Shown one piece after another: positions 44,367 to 53,024 of a stretch of DNA of 62,219 nucleotides. This DNA is from Oligoflexia bacterium (GTDB lineage: Bacteria > Bdellovibrionota > Bacteriovoracia > Bacteriovoracales > Bacteriovoracaceae): positions 1 to 62,219 of the forward strand of contig JADGAN010000031.1 of NCBI GenBank assembly GCA_015231955.1, written 5' to 3'. Position numbers and translations under genes: made by a program. Within the stretch, counting starts at the first letter, position 1, and each line of letters starts with the position of its first letter. A model generated the notes under the pieces. It was not told the DNA's origin and did not search any database. It saw nothing but the letters and a program-made list of their open reading frames with translations.

Positions 44367-46490
44367 ATGAAAAAGAATCACAACAACTCTGCTGCTTCTA
44401 AAATTGATCTAAACACTTTAAAACCACTCTTAAAAAAGCATAAGCTCTATGATGGTGACAATCGCTTTGTCCTTGAGGACGAAAAAACTGGCGGCCAAGT
44501 AGCACTTCCTAACGAATACCGCACCTTTATGGAATATTTCAATGGGCAGTATTCTGTAAAAGAGATCACCTCTATTATCTATAAACAGCATGGCCAAGTG
44601 AGCTTTAACTCCATCATGACCGCCATTCACCTCTTAAGTAGCGCTGGTCTCCTCGAAGAGTTAGATATAAACCTCGATCACATCAAAACCGATAAGACCC
44701 CTCACGAGCAAATTCCCTCTATCTTCATGAGGCCTTTCCTTGAACTAATACTTGTCAAGCAAGTTAAATTTTTCATCTTAAAAAGTCCCTTTCTCTTCTT
44801 CTTCTTCTCGGCCGTCATTATTCTCGTAAGTGCCTGTTCTTTACCTGTGGGACTTTGGGATTTTAATTTAAAATCTTTTTTGCACTCTTCTGGCCATAGT
44901 TATGCCAACTCTTTTGTCTTGCTCTTTATTTTAAGCACACTCATGGTTACTGCTAAGGCCATTCTCAAAGCTTTGCTTCTACTCTTTTGTGTCGGCCACT
45001 TTAACTCTTTAAGCATCCGACTAAATCTCTTCTCTTTTAGTTTTGGAATTAAAGAGACCTCTATCTATACCCAAAATAATCGGGCGCATTTGATTACCTA
45101 TGCTCTGGTTAGCGCTATTCTCTATATTTTCATTGGTACCCTGCTTTGTCTTCTTCATTCTAAGCTTATTCCCCTGCTTCCCTTTTCCATTCCCATGCCC
45201 ACACAATTTGAAAATGATATAAAAATCCTAACCATTCTCTTTACCTTCATTGAACTCGATCCTTATCGCCAAAGTGAGATGACCAAGATCTTCAACTTTT
45301 TCTATGCCGAAGATCAATTAAAAAATCTCACCCCCTACCTTAGAAACTGTTCTCTAAACTCGACCATGTCCCGTAAATCCAAACTGGCCGATGAGCTTCG
45401 TTTTGTGATCTACTCTGTGCTCTCTTTGGCATGGGCCTTCAGCTTTCTCAATTTCTCCATCAAACTTCTCACCTCCAATATTCCCTCAATCTTTATGAAC
45501 TTCATTCCACCCATTGTGCTTGGACCCTTTGGACTCCTCTCCACCTTTTTAATTTTACTCTTTTTGCTCTTTATCTTTATCTATCTCTTTATCGATATTC
45601 TTCAGACCATCCTACAAAATATCTACTTTCCACTGCAAAACACCATTGCACGCTTTTCTCGCAAATCCACCAAGTGTAAAGATGAGGCAATCACCCAAGA
45701 GTTCATTCGCAAGGCCCTCAAGAGCAACTCTTTTTTCAGTGGCATGCAAGATAAGGCGATCGATTATCTGATGGAAAATCTCTCCGTTAAAGAGTTAAAA
45801 AAGGGCATGGATCTGATTGTTCAAGGAGATACAGGCCACGAACTCTTCCTTCTACTAAAAGGTCGCGTCGATGTCATTGTTCGCAAAGATACCGGGATAA
45901 AAAAAAGAATCGTCACCTTAGGAGCAAATACAGTTATTGGAGAACTCGCCATCATCAAAGAGTGTGAACGAACCGCCAATGTTACAGCGATAGAGAATAT
46001 CATCTTTATTGAAATCAAAGATACTGTTTTCAAATCCCTGCTCGAACAAGAAGATATTAAGAAAGATATTCATCGTCTGCTCACTTTGATCGAAATTTCT
46101 CAATTTGTATCCACCGCCCCTATCTTTAAAGACCTACCCTCTGAAATCATGAAAGTTTTTGTGGAGGCCGGCGAAATGACCTACTTCCCGGCCAATCACG
46201 ATCTGGTGGTCGAAGGAGAAAATGATAAAACTTTTTACCTGATTATCCGAGGGAAAGTGGAGATTATTAAGCATGGAGAAAAGATTGCAGAACTGGGGCA
46301 AGGCGATTTCTTTGGAGAGATTGCGCTCATTGCTGATGTTCCAAGGACCGCCACCGTACGCACGCTGGATAAGTGTCTTTTCCTCTTTCTCGAAGATAAG
46401 GCCTTTTGGGGAATTCTCTCCGAAAATATCGATCTTGCCATGTATATCGAAAGTATTGGCCGCAATAGAATGGAGGAGAAAAAATCATGA
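44367..46490 (+). CDS. PqqD-like, pseudo-M50 membrane protein with two cyclic-nucleotide domains
   Basis: 707 residues. PqqD-like N-terminus (about 25-100, FVLEDEKTGGQVALP, EYFNGQYSVKEI). A membrane region (about 130-420) matches the layout of the M50 protein at 28405 but has no HExxH; AKAILKALLLLFCVGH occupies its place, and ELDPYRQSEM replaces LDGYY. Two cNMP-binding domains fill 455-575 and 580-700. The second has a full phosphate-binding cassette (FFGEIALIADVPRTATV), the first a near match (VIGELAIIKECERTANV). Probably a cAMP/cGMP-responsive, proteolytically dead regulator. No Shine-Dalgarno is seen; two tandem ATGGTAAA units immediately precede the start. Confidence 0.75.
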   Translation: MKKNHNNSAASKIDLNTLKPLLKKHKLYDGDNRFVLEDEKTGGQVALPNEYRTFMEYFNGQYSVKEITSIIYKQHGQVSFNSIMTAIHLLSSAGLLEELDINLDHIKTDKTPHEQIPSIFMRPFLELILVKQVKFFILKSPFLFFFFSAVIILVSACSLPVGLWDFNLKSFLHSSGHSYANSFVLLFILSTLMVTAKAILKALLLLFCVGHFNSLSIRLNLFSFSFGIKETSIYTQNNRAHLITYALVSAILYIFIGTLLCLLHSKLIPLLPFSIPMPTQFENDIKILTILFTFIELDPYRQSEMTKIFNFFYAEDQLKNLTPYLRNCSLNSTMSRKSKLADELRFVIYSVLSLAWAFSFLNFSIKLLTSNIPSIFMNFIPPIVLGPFGLLSTFLILLFLLFIFIYLFIDILQTILQNIYFPLQNTIARFSRKSTKCKDEAITQEFIRKALKSNSFFSGMQDKAIDYLMENLSVKELKKGMDLIVQGDTGHELFLLLKGRVDVIVRKDTGIKKRIVTLGANTVIGELAIIKECERTANVTAIENIIFIEIKDTVFKSLLEQEDIKKDIHRLLTLIEISQFVSTAPIFKDLPSEIMKVFVEAGEMTYFPANHDLVVEGENDKTFYLIIRGKVEIIKHGEKIAELGQGDFFGEIALIADVPRTATVRTLDKCLFLFLEDKAFWGILSENIDLAMYIESIGRNRMEEKKS

Positions 46491-47200
46491 TGAACGCATT
46501 CTCCATTCTCATTCGCATTTTACCTGTGATCACCCTCGCTTATGGACTCTATAATAACGCCGACTCCTTTCAATCCCTCTTTAACACCTCTGGGATGATC
46601 TATACCCAATTCCAACTCTCAAACGTGGCCAAGCAAGTTGCTACACAATTGCAATATTATCAAGAGGAGCAATCCAAGGCCGAAACCCCACCTACCACGG
46701 AAGAGGTTAAGAGTAAAATTCAGGAGATTGTCGATGGGATTAGTGCTAAAAAAGCAGTTGATGCATGGGGAACACCGTTTGTTGTCTCAGTGAATTTCGA
46801 ACGCGGAGAGATCTCGATTGCAAGTCTAGGCCCCGACAAAACTGCCAATACGGGGGACGACGTTCCAAGCTCACTGCAGTTTCAATTGCCAAGCGAGAGC
46901 GAAGCCCCCAGCACAGAAGCACAGATGGGCGATGGATCACAAGAGCAAGATTTAGAAAATCCTAGTAGCGAAGATGCAACTGTTGCTCATGACGATCCCT
47001 ATGCCACAACATCTAGGCCCACTCGGCAACATAGTGTGCAGGCAGCTCCTCGCCCCCCACGAACAGCCTCCCCCGAAGAAGATGCCTCCGCTTACTACGA
47101 TGAGGGTCATCCAGCTGAAGAGGATGGGGGAGGAGGAGAGGGATCTAACCTCGATGATAGCGCCAGCGGCGAAGAAGCAGCTTACGCCTACCCTAACTAA
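46487..47200 (+). CDS. GspG/pseudopilin-like protein with acidic tail
   Basis: 237 residues. An N-terminal helix (ILIRILPVITLAYGLY) is followed by a soluble part. DAWGTPFVVSVNFERGEISIASLGPDKTANTGDD closely follows the C-terminal pattern of T2SS major pseudopilins; key parts are DAWGTPF, SLGPD and TGDD, which in GspG form the Ca2+ site. A prepilin-peptidase site (G-F-x4-E) is not clear. The last ~100 residues are Ser/Glu/Asp/Pro-rich and disordered. Its ATG overlaps the preceding stop by 4 bases, so it is coupled to the pseudo-M50/cNMP protein. Confidence 0.6.
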   Translation: MMNAFSILIRILPVITLAYGLYNNADSFQSLFNTSGMIYTQFQLSNVAKQVATQLQYYQEEQSKAETPPTTEEVKSKIQEIVDGISAKKAVDAWGTPFVVSVNFERGEISIASLGPDKTANTGDDVPSSLQFQLPSESEAPSTEAQMGDGSQEQDLENPSSEDATVAHDDPYATTSRPTRQHSVQAAPRPPRTASPEEDASAYYDEGHPAEEDGGGGEGSNLDDSASGEEAAYAYPN

Positions 47201-47808
47201 GGTCTCTTTTTGTGCTTATCCACACCTCTTTCCTTATCTTTGTCCTTGTCTTTGTCTTTGTCTTTATCCCTATCTTTATCCCCTTTAGGCCTTAGCTGCT
47301 TTACGGGTTGATTCGGATTTAGCGTAAAACAGTCATCCTTGGTTATCGGAGTAAAATAATCTGCCTCTTCAATCAAAATTTTTGCGGTACTATTTTCTAA
47401 TGCTGCAATCTCCACTCGCACCCCTTGCGACTGTAAATACCTCACTAACTCAATATAATCGGAATCCCCAGATAAAATAATAATCGTATCCACTTTTTGT
47501 GCTAGCTGAGTAGCACGAATACTCAAAGGAATATCGGCCGATTTATGGCAAGGGCACACCGATCCGTGGTAGTTACTATGCAGGCGTTCTGCAAGCTTTG
47601 TAGAGATGCTCTTGCCCTCTCGAAAATAGATCAGGCGATTTAATCCACGGTTATAAAGTAACTTCGGAATCAAGGTATCAAAATTAAGCATCGTATGCGG
47701 GTTTCCTGTTAAATCGTGAAACCCCTTTTCTATATTATTTCCATCGATCAAGATGGCCACGCTCTGATCAATGCTAATGCTATAGGTGTCCTCATCAAAA
47801 AAAGTCAT
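47197..47808 (-). CDS. NYN-domain (LabA/DUF88-like) ribonuclease
   Basis: 203 residues. The PIN-like NYN fold is shown by VAILIDGNNIEKGF with the first acidic site, LSGDSDYIELVRYLQSQG with the central Asp cluster, and VEIAALENSTAKILIEEADYF. Members usually cleave RNA with Mg2+. A CxC-H pair (SVCPCHKSADIPL) follows LAERLHSNYHG. The tail is (Lys-Asp)6 built of hexamers (DKDKDKDKDK), a low-complexity tract around 47230-47280. Convergent with the pseudopilin-like gene, overlapping by 4 bases. Confidence 0.8.
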   Translation of the reverse strand: MTFFDEDTYSISIDQSVAILIDGNNIEKGFHDLTGNPHTMLNFDTLIPKLLYNRGLNRLIYFREGKSISTKLAERLHSNYHGSVCPCHKSADIPLSIRATQLAQKVDTIIILSGDSDYIELVRYLQSQGVRVEIAALENSTAKILIEEADYFTPITKDDCFTLNPNQPVKQLRPKGDKDRDKDKDKDKDKDKERGVDKHKKRP

Positions 47809-47910
47809 TTCCTCTCCTTTGTTTTAAAATTACAATTTACACACTATAATCTTTTATTGTATGAAGCTTGCTTCAAATGATACAATTATATATTAAAGAG
47901 AGTTTTTGCA

Positions 47911-48723
47911 ATGGAGTTCTTTAAATTCATCCTCGATAACTTAAAATTAAAGCGCAAGCTGGCCATCATCACCTTAGTCAAAGTAAAGGGCAGCGTTCCC
48001 CAAATTCCAGGTGCCAAACTTGCCGTCTGCCACCTTCCCGATGCTCTCACGACTCCTCTCCTCACCGCTGGTACCGTGGGTGGCGGCGCCCTTGAACACC
48101 AAGCGCTCCAAGAGGCCCTCGACATTCTTAAATCCGATGCTCAAAGCAAACCCAGCATCCACTATATCGAAAAAAATCTGCTCAACGATCTTGGAATGGT
48201 TTGCGGTGGCGAGGTAAGCTATACCATCGAACTCATCTCTCCTCCCTCAGAGCTTATCATCTGTGGTGCCGGACATTGCGGAGAGGCCTTGGCCCAGGCA
48301 GCAAAAAACCTTGATTTCTCCATCACCATCATCGATTCCATGCAGTCCTTTGCCAATCGCGAACGTTACCCCTTTGTCGATAAAATCATCAACTCCTTTG
48401 AAGAGAGCGACCTCGACCGAGAACTACAACATAGAGAACACGCAGGTAAGAACTCCTACGTCGTTATCGTTAGCAGGGATCACGCCACCGATTTTCGCAT
48501 GGCCCGCTATTTTATGAATAAAGAGTGGTGTTATTTAGGTGTGATTGCCAGTAAAGCAAAATCACTAAAACTTAAAAAAGAGCTAGGGGCCGCTGGTTTT
48601 CCACCCGAGAAAATTTCCCGCCTCACCTCTCCTATCGGCCTTGATCTCGGTGGAAGCTCTCCTGCAGAAATCGCCATCAGCATCCTTGCACAAATCATCT
48701 CCCTAAAAAACAGGAGCTGTTAA
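47911..48723 (+). CDS. XdhC/CoxI-family molybdoenzyme maturation protein
   Basis: 270 residues. N-terminal XdhC/CoxI domain with VKVKGSVPQIPGAKLAV, GTVGGGALEHQAL and LGMVCGGEVSYTIE. C-terminal Rossmann-like XdhC_C domain with LIICGAGHCGEALAQAA, VIVSRDHATDFRMA, YLGVIASKAK and GLDLGGSSPAEIAISILAQI. XdhC protects and delivers sulphurated molybdenum cofactor to xanthine-dehydrogenase-type enzymes. No such enzyme or cofactor gene is in this window, so its client is elsewhere or the protein has another NAD-linked job. Confidence 0.85.
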   Translation: MEFFKFILDNLKLKRKLAIITLVKVKGSVPQIPGAKLAVCHLPDALTTPLLTAGTVGGGALEHQALQEALDILKSDAQSKPSIHYIEKNLLNDLGMVCGGEVSYTIELISPPSELIICGAGHCGEALAQAAKNLDFSITIIDSMQSFANRERYPFVDKIINSFEESDLDRELQHREHAGKNSYVVIVSRDHATDFRMARYFMNKEWCYLGVIASKAKSLKLKKELGAAGFPPEKISRLTSPIGLDLGGSSPAEIAISILAQIISLKNRSC

Positions 48724-48724
48724 A

Positions 48725-48871
48725 ATGTTAGAAGAACGTGAAGTTCCCTCAAAAAATTCTGACTCTAGAAAAGAGAAAGGGCCTTCCAAAATCAAACAAA
48801 TTCTCGCGATCCTCGTCTTTGGCACCATCGTTTTTACCATGATTTTGGAAGTTTTCCTTGCCACCTCATAA
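48725..48871 (+). CDS. 48-residue single-helix membrane protein
   Basis: Opens one base after the xdhC stop (TAAAATG). A polar Lys/Glu/Ser start (MLEEREVPSKNSDSRK) is followed by one hydrophobic helix (ILAILVFGTIVFTMILEVF). Close spacing, a complete topology signal and steady codon use favour a real small protein. Function unknown. Confidence 0.6.
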   Translation: MLEEREVPSKNSDSRKEKGPSKIKQILAILVFGTIVFTMILEVFLATS

Positions 48872-48885
48872 AAAAACGATCTCCC

Positions 48886-48908
48886 CTTATCTTCCCTTTA
48901 AAGATAAG
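48886..48908 (-). terminator. Hairpin terminator candidate for the haem-porin gene
   Basis: CTTATCTT (48886-48893) and AAGATAAG (48901-48908) form a perfect 8-bp stem with a 7-base loop. It overlaps the stop codon at 48898-48900. On the minus strand, seven Ts follow about ten bases later. It could also stop plus-strand transcripts from xdhC. Confidence 0.4.
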
Positions 48909-50055
48909 CATGGAACATGATCCAGAGATAATCACTAAAATCCTTGTCCGCAATGGAATTTTTTTGTTTTAGCCACGATACTGCTACTTCGTAATGAGGC
49001 CTGGGATACCAAATAATTCCAGGTCCGGTAGAGTAACCTCTAGTCTCTTTGATTTTTAAATCGGTTTTGGCACTATCGTAGGCCCAAAAGAGATGCAGCC
49101 CACGCACTACTTCCCAACCTATTTTTTTGTAAACAAAAAATCCGGTTTGGGAGATTTTTGGGCCACTGACTTGTGGGGTGATCGTGGATCTTTGCAGGTC
49201 CAACTCTGACAACAAGTAGAGGTGTTTTGTAAAACCTAAAACAGCATAGGTACCAAAGAGGTCTCGCTTCCATCGCGTGCGATACTGATGCAGGTAATTG
49301 CCCCCTACCTTAAATGTTTGCAAGAATGAGTAGCTTACATTAAAAGAGGCACCTTTAGTGTGTTTACGATCAATCTTTTCCCGATCACTCCAACCAAAAA
49401 TGGCCGTCAAATAGAGGCCAATTCCAGAAGAGAGGTAGGAGAGTTCAGCATTATAGGTTTCTGATCCCTCATCAAGATTCAATCCCCTTTTAGTGGAAAT
49501 AATGTGATCGGGAACGTTAATGCCAAAGGCAGGCATAAATTTTCCGGTTCTTAAAGTCAGTAGGTCGGAGAAGTGAATTAAAAAGTAGTGCCTACGGCTA
49601 TTGATTTCGAACTCTTTTTTTCCTTTTCCCACTTTGTGAACAGGACCAAGGGTAGCAAGCAGCGAGTATTTCCTGTGGTAAGTTACCATTGCTTCCAAGT
49701 CAAATTGCATCGGAATGAATTTGGCCTCTTCCAAAAAGATATTATTGCGATAAATTTGCACGGCCCTTAAATCACCTCCATAATCAAACCAAGCAGGTAG
49801 TTTGATCGCCCCATAGAGTGGTTGAACCTCCTCTCCCTCGTTGCCCCAGGTACTTATTTCGCGAGATAACTCTCTCCCATAGGGGGTGATCAACCCTCCA
49901 CCACTAGGACTATAGTGGCAACTGGTACAATTATTATATCCATGGCGTATGTTTTCAGGAAATGCATAGGCACTGTAAATCCATTGAAACAGGGCAAACA
50001 TAAACCCCAAAAAGAGTATTCCTCGTAAAAACATTGATTTTAATTGTAGCGTCAT
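48898..50055 (-). CDS. Outer-membrane barrel protein with N-terminal c-type haem motif
   Basis: 385 residues. Signal peptide to about residue 31 (FQWIYSAYAF). One haem c motif CTSCH lies in RHGYNNCTSCHYSPSGGG, just after the signal peptide. The remaining ~310 residues alternate in the manner of a beta-barrel, with an aromatic final strand (SDYLWIMFHAYL). A haem fixed at the periplasmic mouth of a barrel suggests electron transfer through, or redox gating of, the outer membrane; this is inference. The start overlaps the YceI stop by 4 bases (ATGA), so the two are coupled. Confidence 0.7.
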   Translation of the reverse strand: MTLQLKSMFLRGILFLGFMFALFQWIYSAYAFPENIRHGYNNCTSCHYSPSGGGLITPYGRELSREISTWGNEGEEVQPLYGAIKLPAWFDYGGDLRAVQIYRNNIFLEEAKFIPMQFDLEAMVTYHRKYSLLATLGPVHKVGKGKKEFEINSRRHYFLIHFSDLLTLRTGKFMPAFGINVPDHIISTKRGLNLDEGSETYNAELSYLSSGIGLYLTAIFGWSDREKIDRKHTKGASFNVSYSFLQTFKVGGNYLHQYRTRWKRDLFGTYAVLGFTKHLYLLSELDLQRSTITPQVSGPKISQTGFFVYKKIGWEVVRGLHLFWAYDSAKTDLKIKETRGYSTGPGIIWYPRPHYEVAVSWLKQKNSIADKDFSDYLWIMFHAYL

Positions 50056-50696
50056 TTGCTTTTCGCCTTGCTGCTATCGTTGATCTTTTGTTCGCTGACG
50101 ATGGTTCCTGCTATTTTTACAAGAACATCAACCTCTTCCGCAACAGTAATGCCCGCATAACTAGGAATAGCAATTTTAAAGTCACTCAATTTAATTTTCA
50201 AGGAAGCATGAGTAGTGAAATTGAATTTTTGCCTCGTTATTTTAGATGCTACTCCTGAAACATTTTTTTCTACGCCATGAAGTTTGAGCACTCCCGAAAA
50301 AGCGATGTTTTCAAGAGTAAAAGATTCTTGCTTGGGGAGTATCAGCTTATTTAAGAGAAAACTTGTTTTTGCATAAAGGCCGTTCTCTTTAGCTACCTCT
50401 AAATACTTCTCTTTCATATGGCGATCGCGAAGATTAATTCCTGTATCAAGAGAGTTTAAATCGAATTCAAAAAATCCTGTGGCATACTCATCGGAAATGG
50501 TTAATTTTCCTGTAGGAGCAGCTCCCGTACCTTTAATGGTGAGCATACTCGGATTGCCGATGGCCGTAAACTCGACAGTGCTGTTTTGAGTATCAATTTG
50601 TAAATTCTCAATGACAGCTGTTCCACCCTCCTCTTGATTCACTAGAAAAAAAAGAAGAAAAAGAAGAATCGCAGAAAAATATATTTTCATAGTCAT
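50052..50696 (-). CDS. YceI-family periplasmic lipid-binding protein
   Basis: ATG 50696 is chosen: AGGGGCC precedes it and it gives a compact signal peptide (MTMKIYFSAILLFLLFFLV); the frame is open 26 codons further up. 214 residues. YceI lipocalin-like features: TVEFTAIGNPSMLTIKGTG, GFFEFDLNSLDTGINLRDRHMKEKYL and LKLHGVEKNV. Family members bind polyisoprenoids such as quinones. Coupling to a haem-barrel protein suggests a quinone-linked electron path. Key residues intact. Confidence 0.85.
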   Translation of the reverse strand: MTMKIYFSAILLFLLFFLVNQEEGGTAVIENLQIDTQNSTVEFTAIGNPSMLTIKGTGAAPTGKLTISDEYATGFFEFDLNSLDTGINLRDRHMKEKYLEVAKENGLYAKTSFLLNKLILPKQESFTLENIAFSGVLKLHGVEKNVSGVASKITRQKFNFTTHASLKIKLSDFKIAIPSYAGITVAEEVDVLVKIAGTIVSEQKINDSSKAKSK

Positions 50697-50830
50697 AGTA
50701 TGGCCCCTGGTTAAAGAAAATGTTTTCGACAACCAATTGATAGAAAAATTTTTAAAGGTAGAAAAAGCGTTCAATGATTACCCTCCATTAAGAAAACAGA
50801 GGAACAGATGCAATCCATAGATATGATAAT

Positions 50831-50872
50831 GTTTTATACATTTGTCAAAGCAATAAGAACGTTTTGTACAAA
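50831..50872. promoter_or_regulatory. Possible operator upstream of yceI
   Basis: GTTTTATACA (50831-50840) and GTTTTGTACA (50861-50870) are direct repeats exactly 30 bp apart, three helical turns. The second lies in the perfect palindrome TTTGTACAAA (50863-50872). It is about 135-180 bases upstream of the YceI start. No regulator can be named. The remaining bases of 50775-51017 hold nothing recognised. Confidence 0.3.
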
Positions 50873-51017
50873 TATATTCATTTGCAAAAAACTACAACAC
50901 GCAACACCAGAGTTATTGTCCGATTTATTTAAAGGAATCTCAATATTCAAGTAACTCCTCTCCCCCTGCCCAAGAATATTTCCCTACAGAGCTAGTTTAC
51001 CCCATAAAAAAAATTGC

Positions 51018-51347
51018 AATGCTCTAATCGGCCATCTCATGCACTTAAAATAAAATAATTCAGTAAGATGGTACATGGCAAATGCAGCAATTCTAGGAAA
51101 AACTAGACCGGGAAATATTAGCTTTAAAGCGACATACGATATTATTGATGCCAATAAATCAAATTTGCTAAACACAAGAGGGGCCGAACAAAAAAAAGTT
51201 CTAGCAACAATGTTTTATCAAATGCTCACTGTTAAAGTAGGAAAAAGAGGAAGCAGGATGGAACATAGAGCAGTAAAGAAAAGAGCAAAGCCTCACAAGC
51301 GATTAACTCAATCTAGGGAGGAATGGAAAAGAAATCTCAATGCTTAA
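51018..51347 (+). pseudogene. C-terminal remnant of an IS4-family transposase
   Basis: An open stretch from 51075 reads MANAAILGKTRPGNISFKAT and ends RMEHRAVKKRAKPHKRLTQS. The ending matches the IS4-family tail (RxEPRAVKRRPKPYKLL). In the same frame upstream, past a TAA at 51051, HLMHLK...SVRWYMA still aligns with the usual HLLAYNLVRYxMA. The catalytic DDE core is missing and no terminal inverted repeats were found. A dead transposon fragment. Confidence 0.7.
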
Positions 51348-51463
51348 GTTAGTGCCATTGATTGCAGCAAATAGCATCCTCAATATTAACATCGAATGAA
51401 TTGACATCTATAGTTCGTTATGTGAGGTTATTGCACAGAAAGCAATTCTTTAAAGGGGGTAAT

Positions 51464-51910
51464 ATGAAAAGAGTATTATTTTTAACCTGTATTATAATTT
51501 TTTATCTTTTAATTCCCATTTGCATGGCCAGCGGATTCCCAAGAACTAGTGATTATAATTTTACAAAAGAATTTGAAATTAAAAATCTTACTTTTCAAAA
51601 ACAAGGAGAGGAAAAAGAAGTCATAGTTGAAGTTGAGTACATACGACCAGATTCTTTTAATATGGAGAAACCACAATTTAAATTTGTCCCTATTATTATT
51701 GACAGATATGGTTTTTGTACCGGTATCATTATTCGCCTGGATTACAACAATTCAAGCTCACATGGATTAAAAGACACAACCACAATAAATGTAAATGTAA
51801 AAAATGTTTTTGGGACAACGGATTGTGATATTGTTGTAATGGGGCCCAACAAATACTATATAGCATCTATATTTCCCTTTGGCGTACGTAGCTACGAATA
51901 TAAAGAATAG
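51464..51910 (+). CDS. Small secreted protein, unknown
   Basis: ATG 51464 follows AAGGGGG; 148 residues, signal peptide about 1-22 (FLTCIIIFYLLIPICMASG). The mature part looks all-beta (FEIKNLTFQKQGEEKEVIVE, TTTINVNVKNVFGTTDCDI) with two cysteines. No family recognised. Its stop abuts the end of the broken protease gene on the other strand. Confidence 0.65.
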   Translation: MKRVLFLTCIIIFYLLIPICMASGFPRTSDYNFTKEFEIKNLTFQKQGEEKEVIVEVEYIRPDSFNMEKPQFKFVPIIIDRYGFCTGIIIRLDYNNSSSHGLKDTTTINVNVKNVFGTTDCDIVVMGPNKYYIASIFPFGVRSYEYKE

Positions 51911-52530
51911 TTATCTAGTGCTCATCCACTCATTGATTAGCTTCAGTTTATCCTCTGTTATCCTTGTCCCACTAGAAAACGGCTTTAGCTCCCTGTTGTT
52001 TGATTCCCCAGGCGACTATGCATGTACTCCCACTGTCCTCATGAGAAATTATTCCCGCTCCACTCGCTCCCTTCCCAGATTCTATGGCCTAATAAATTCG
52101 ATCGCTATCGACAGCTTTCGGTTGCCCATCGTCATAATTCATGGCAAATCCATTAATCCTTTGCTCGTTAGTTAGCGCATTATATAACTCGTTTTTATCT
52201 TTTGGAAAACCACATATACTGACTTTCGTTTTTCTTAATTCGTCACTATCAGGACATCCCATTTCAACGTACCCTACTTTATTTCCAATTTCTTCATTTA
52301 GTAATAGCAAGGCATAGTCATGTGGATAAAATTTTTCCCTGGAACTATACAAAGTTATCCTTTCCTCCATGATCTTTGCACAATTGTTCATTCTAATCGC
52401 TGCATAAAAGATGATCATGAGCGAGCAAAAAAGCTGGGGGGCCGTCAGTATTGCTCCTAGGGCATTGGAGAAGCGAAGGGAAATAGTTCTAGTCTTTTTG
52501 ATTTTGTTTACATTGATGATGATGAATATT
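51911..52530 (-). pseudogene. Broken chymotrypsin/V8-like serine protease
   Basis: Fragments in order on the minus strand: ALGAILTAPQLF (N-terminal strand before the catalytic His), YPHDYALLLLNEEIG (catalytic Asp region), then a TAG at 52089-52091. Beyond it come ESGKGASGAGI (catalytic Ser region) and, one frame over, SSGTRITEDKLKLINEWM, the usual C-terminal helix. The frame change is explained by one extra G in the G-run at 52006-52009. The catalytic His is not recognisable. At least one nonsense and one frameshift mutation, so inactive. Confidence 0.7.
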
Positions 52531-52563
52531 AGAGGAGAGGGTGGGAAAGGTATGCAAAAAGAG

Positions 52564-52863
52564 CAGGAGCAAAGCTACTTACATTAGCAACTGCTACTCA
52601 ATTCAACGAATATGAAGATCAGCTATCAAAGGAAAGCTCCAAAATCTATATTGATCGTGAGTTGGGTGAAGAGTTTGCCCTTTACCTTTATCAGAAGGGT
52701 TTTAAGAATCTTTTTTTTAGCAACAGGACATAATCCTGAGATGTTCGAGCACCTGTCTTGGTTGAAATGCCAAAGTAAGGAAAATCCTTGGGAAACAGAA
52801 GATGATTTGTTAACTCCTCCTCCATTTTGTTGTACCAGCGGCTTTCCTTTTGGGTTACAGTGA
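52564..52863 (+). pseudogene. Broken rhodanese-like gene end
   Basis: The frame from about 52564 (AKLLTLATATQFNEYEDQLS, then EEFALYLYQKGFKNLF) runs into a TAA after an 8-T run at 52711-52718. One T fewer continues as NLFLATGHNPEMFEHLSWLKC and ends at 52863. GFKNLFLATGH and a downstream W-KC-E-PW pattern resemble the C-terminus of rhodanese-like proteins. Its last ~200 bases recur before glpD at 57719. Confidence 0.5.
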
Positions 52864-53024
52864 GCAAAGAAGAATTTGCTGGATTTTCAAACCTATAACC
52901 ACACAGCGAGGAGAACATGCAAAGGTTTATTGAGAATTATCAAGGGGAGCATTTTGATGTTGTTATCATTGGTGGGGGAATTACCGGTGCCTCAGTTGCT
53001 TATGAGGCCGCCTCCAAAGGGATG
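52665..53024 (+). repeat. Direct repeat, left copy (rhodanese end plus glpD start)
   Basis: About 360 bases nearly identical, roughly nine bases in ten by eye, to 57719-58077 in the same orientation. It covers the rhodanese 3' end, the intergenic region with ribosome site GAGGAG, and the first ~36 codons of glpD. The two copies flank toxin cassette B. Confidence 0.92.

Noticed and set aside
26707-52449. GGCCGTCAGT occurs at 26707-26716, beside cassette A, and at 52440-52449, near cassette B, as a possible shared recombination site
   Set aside because: Only ten bases match, flanks differ, and the second copy lies inside the broken protease gene, where it fits the coding sequence.
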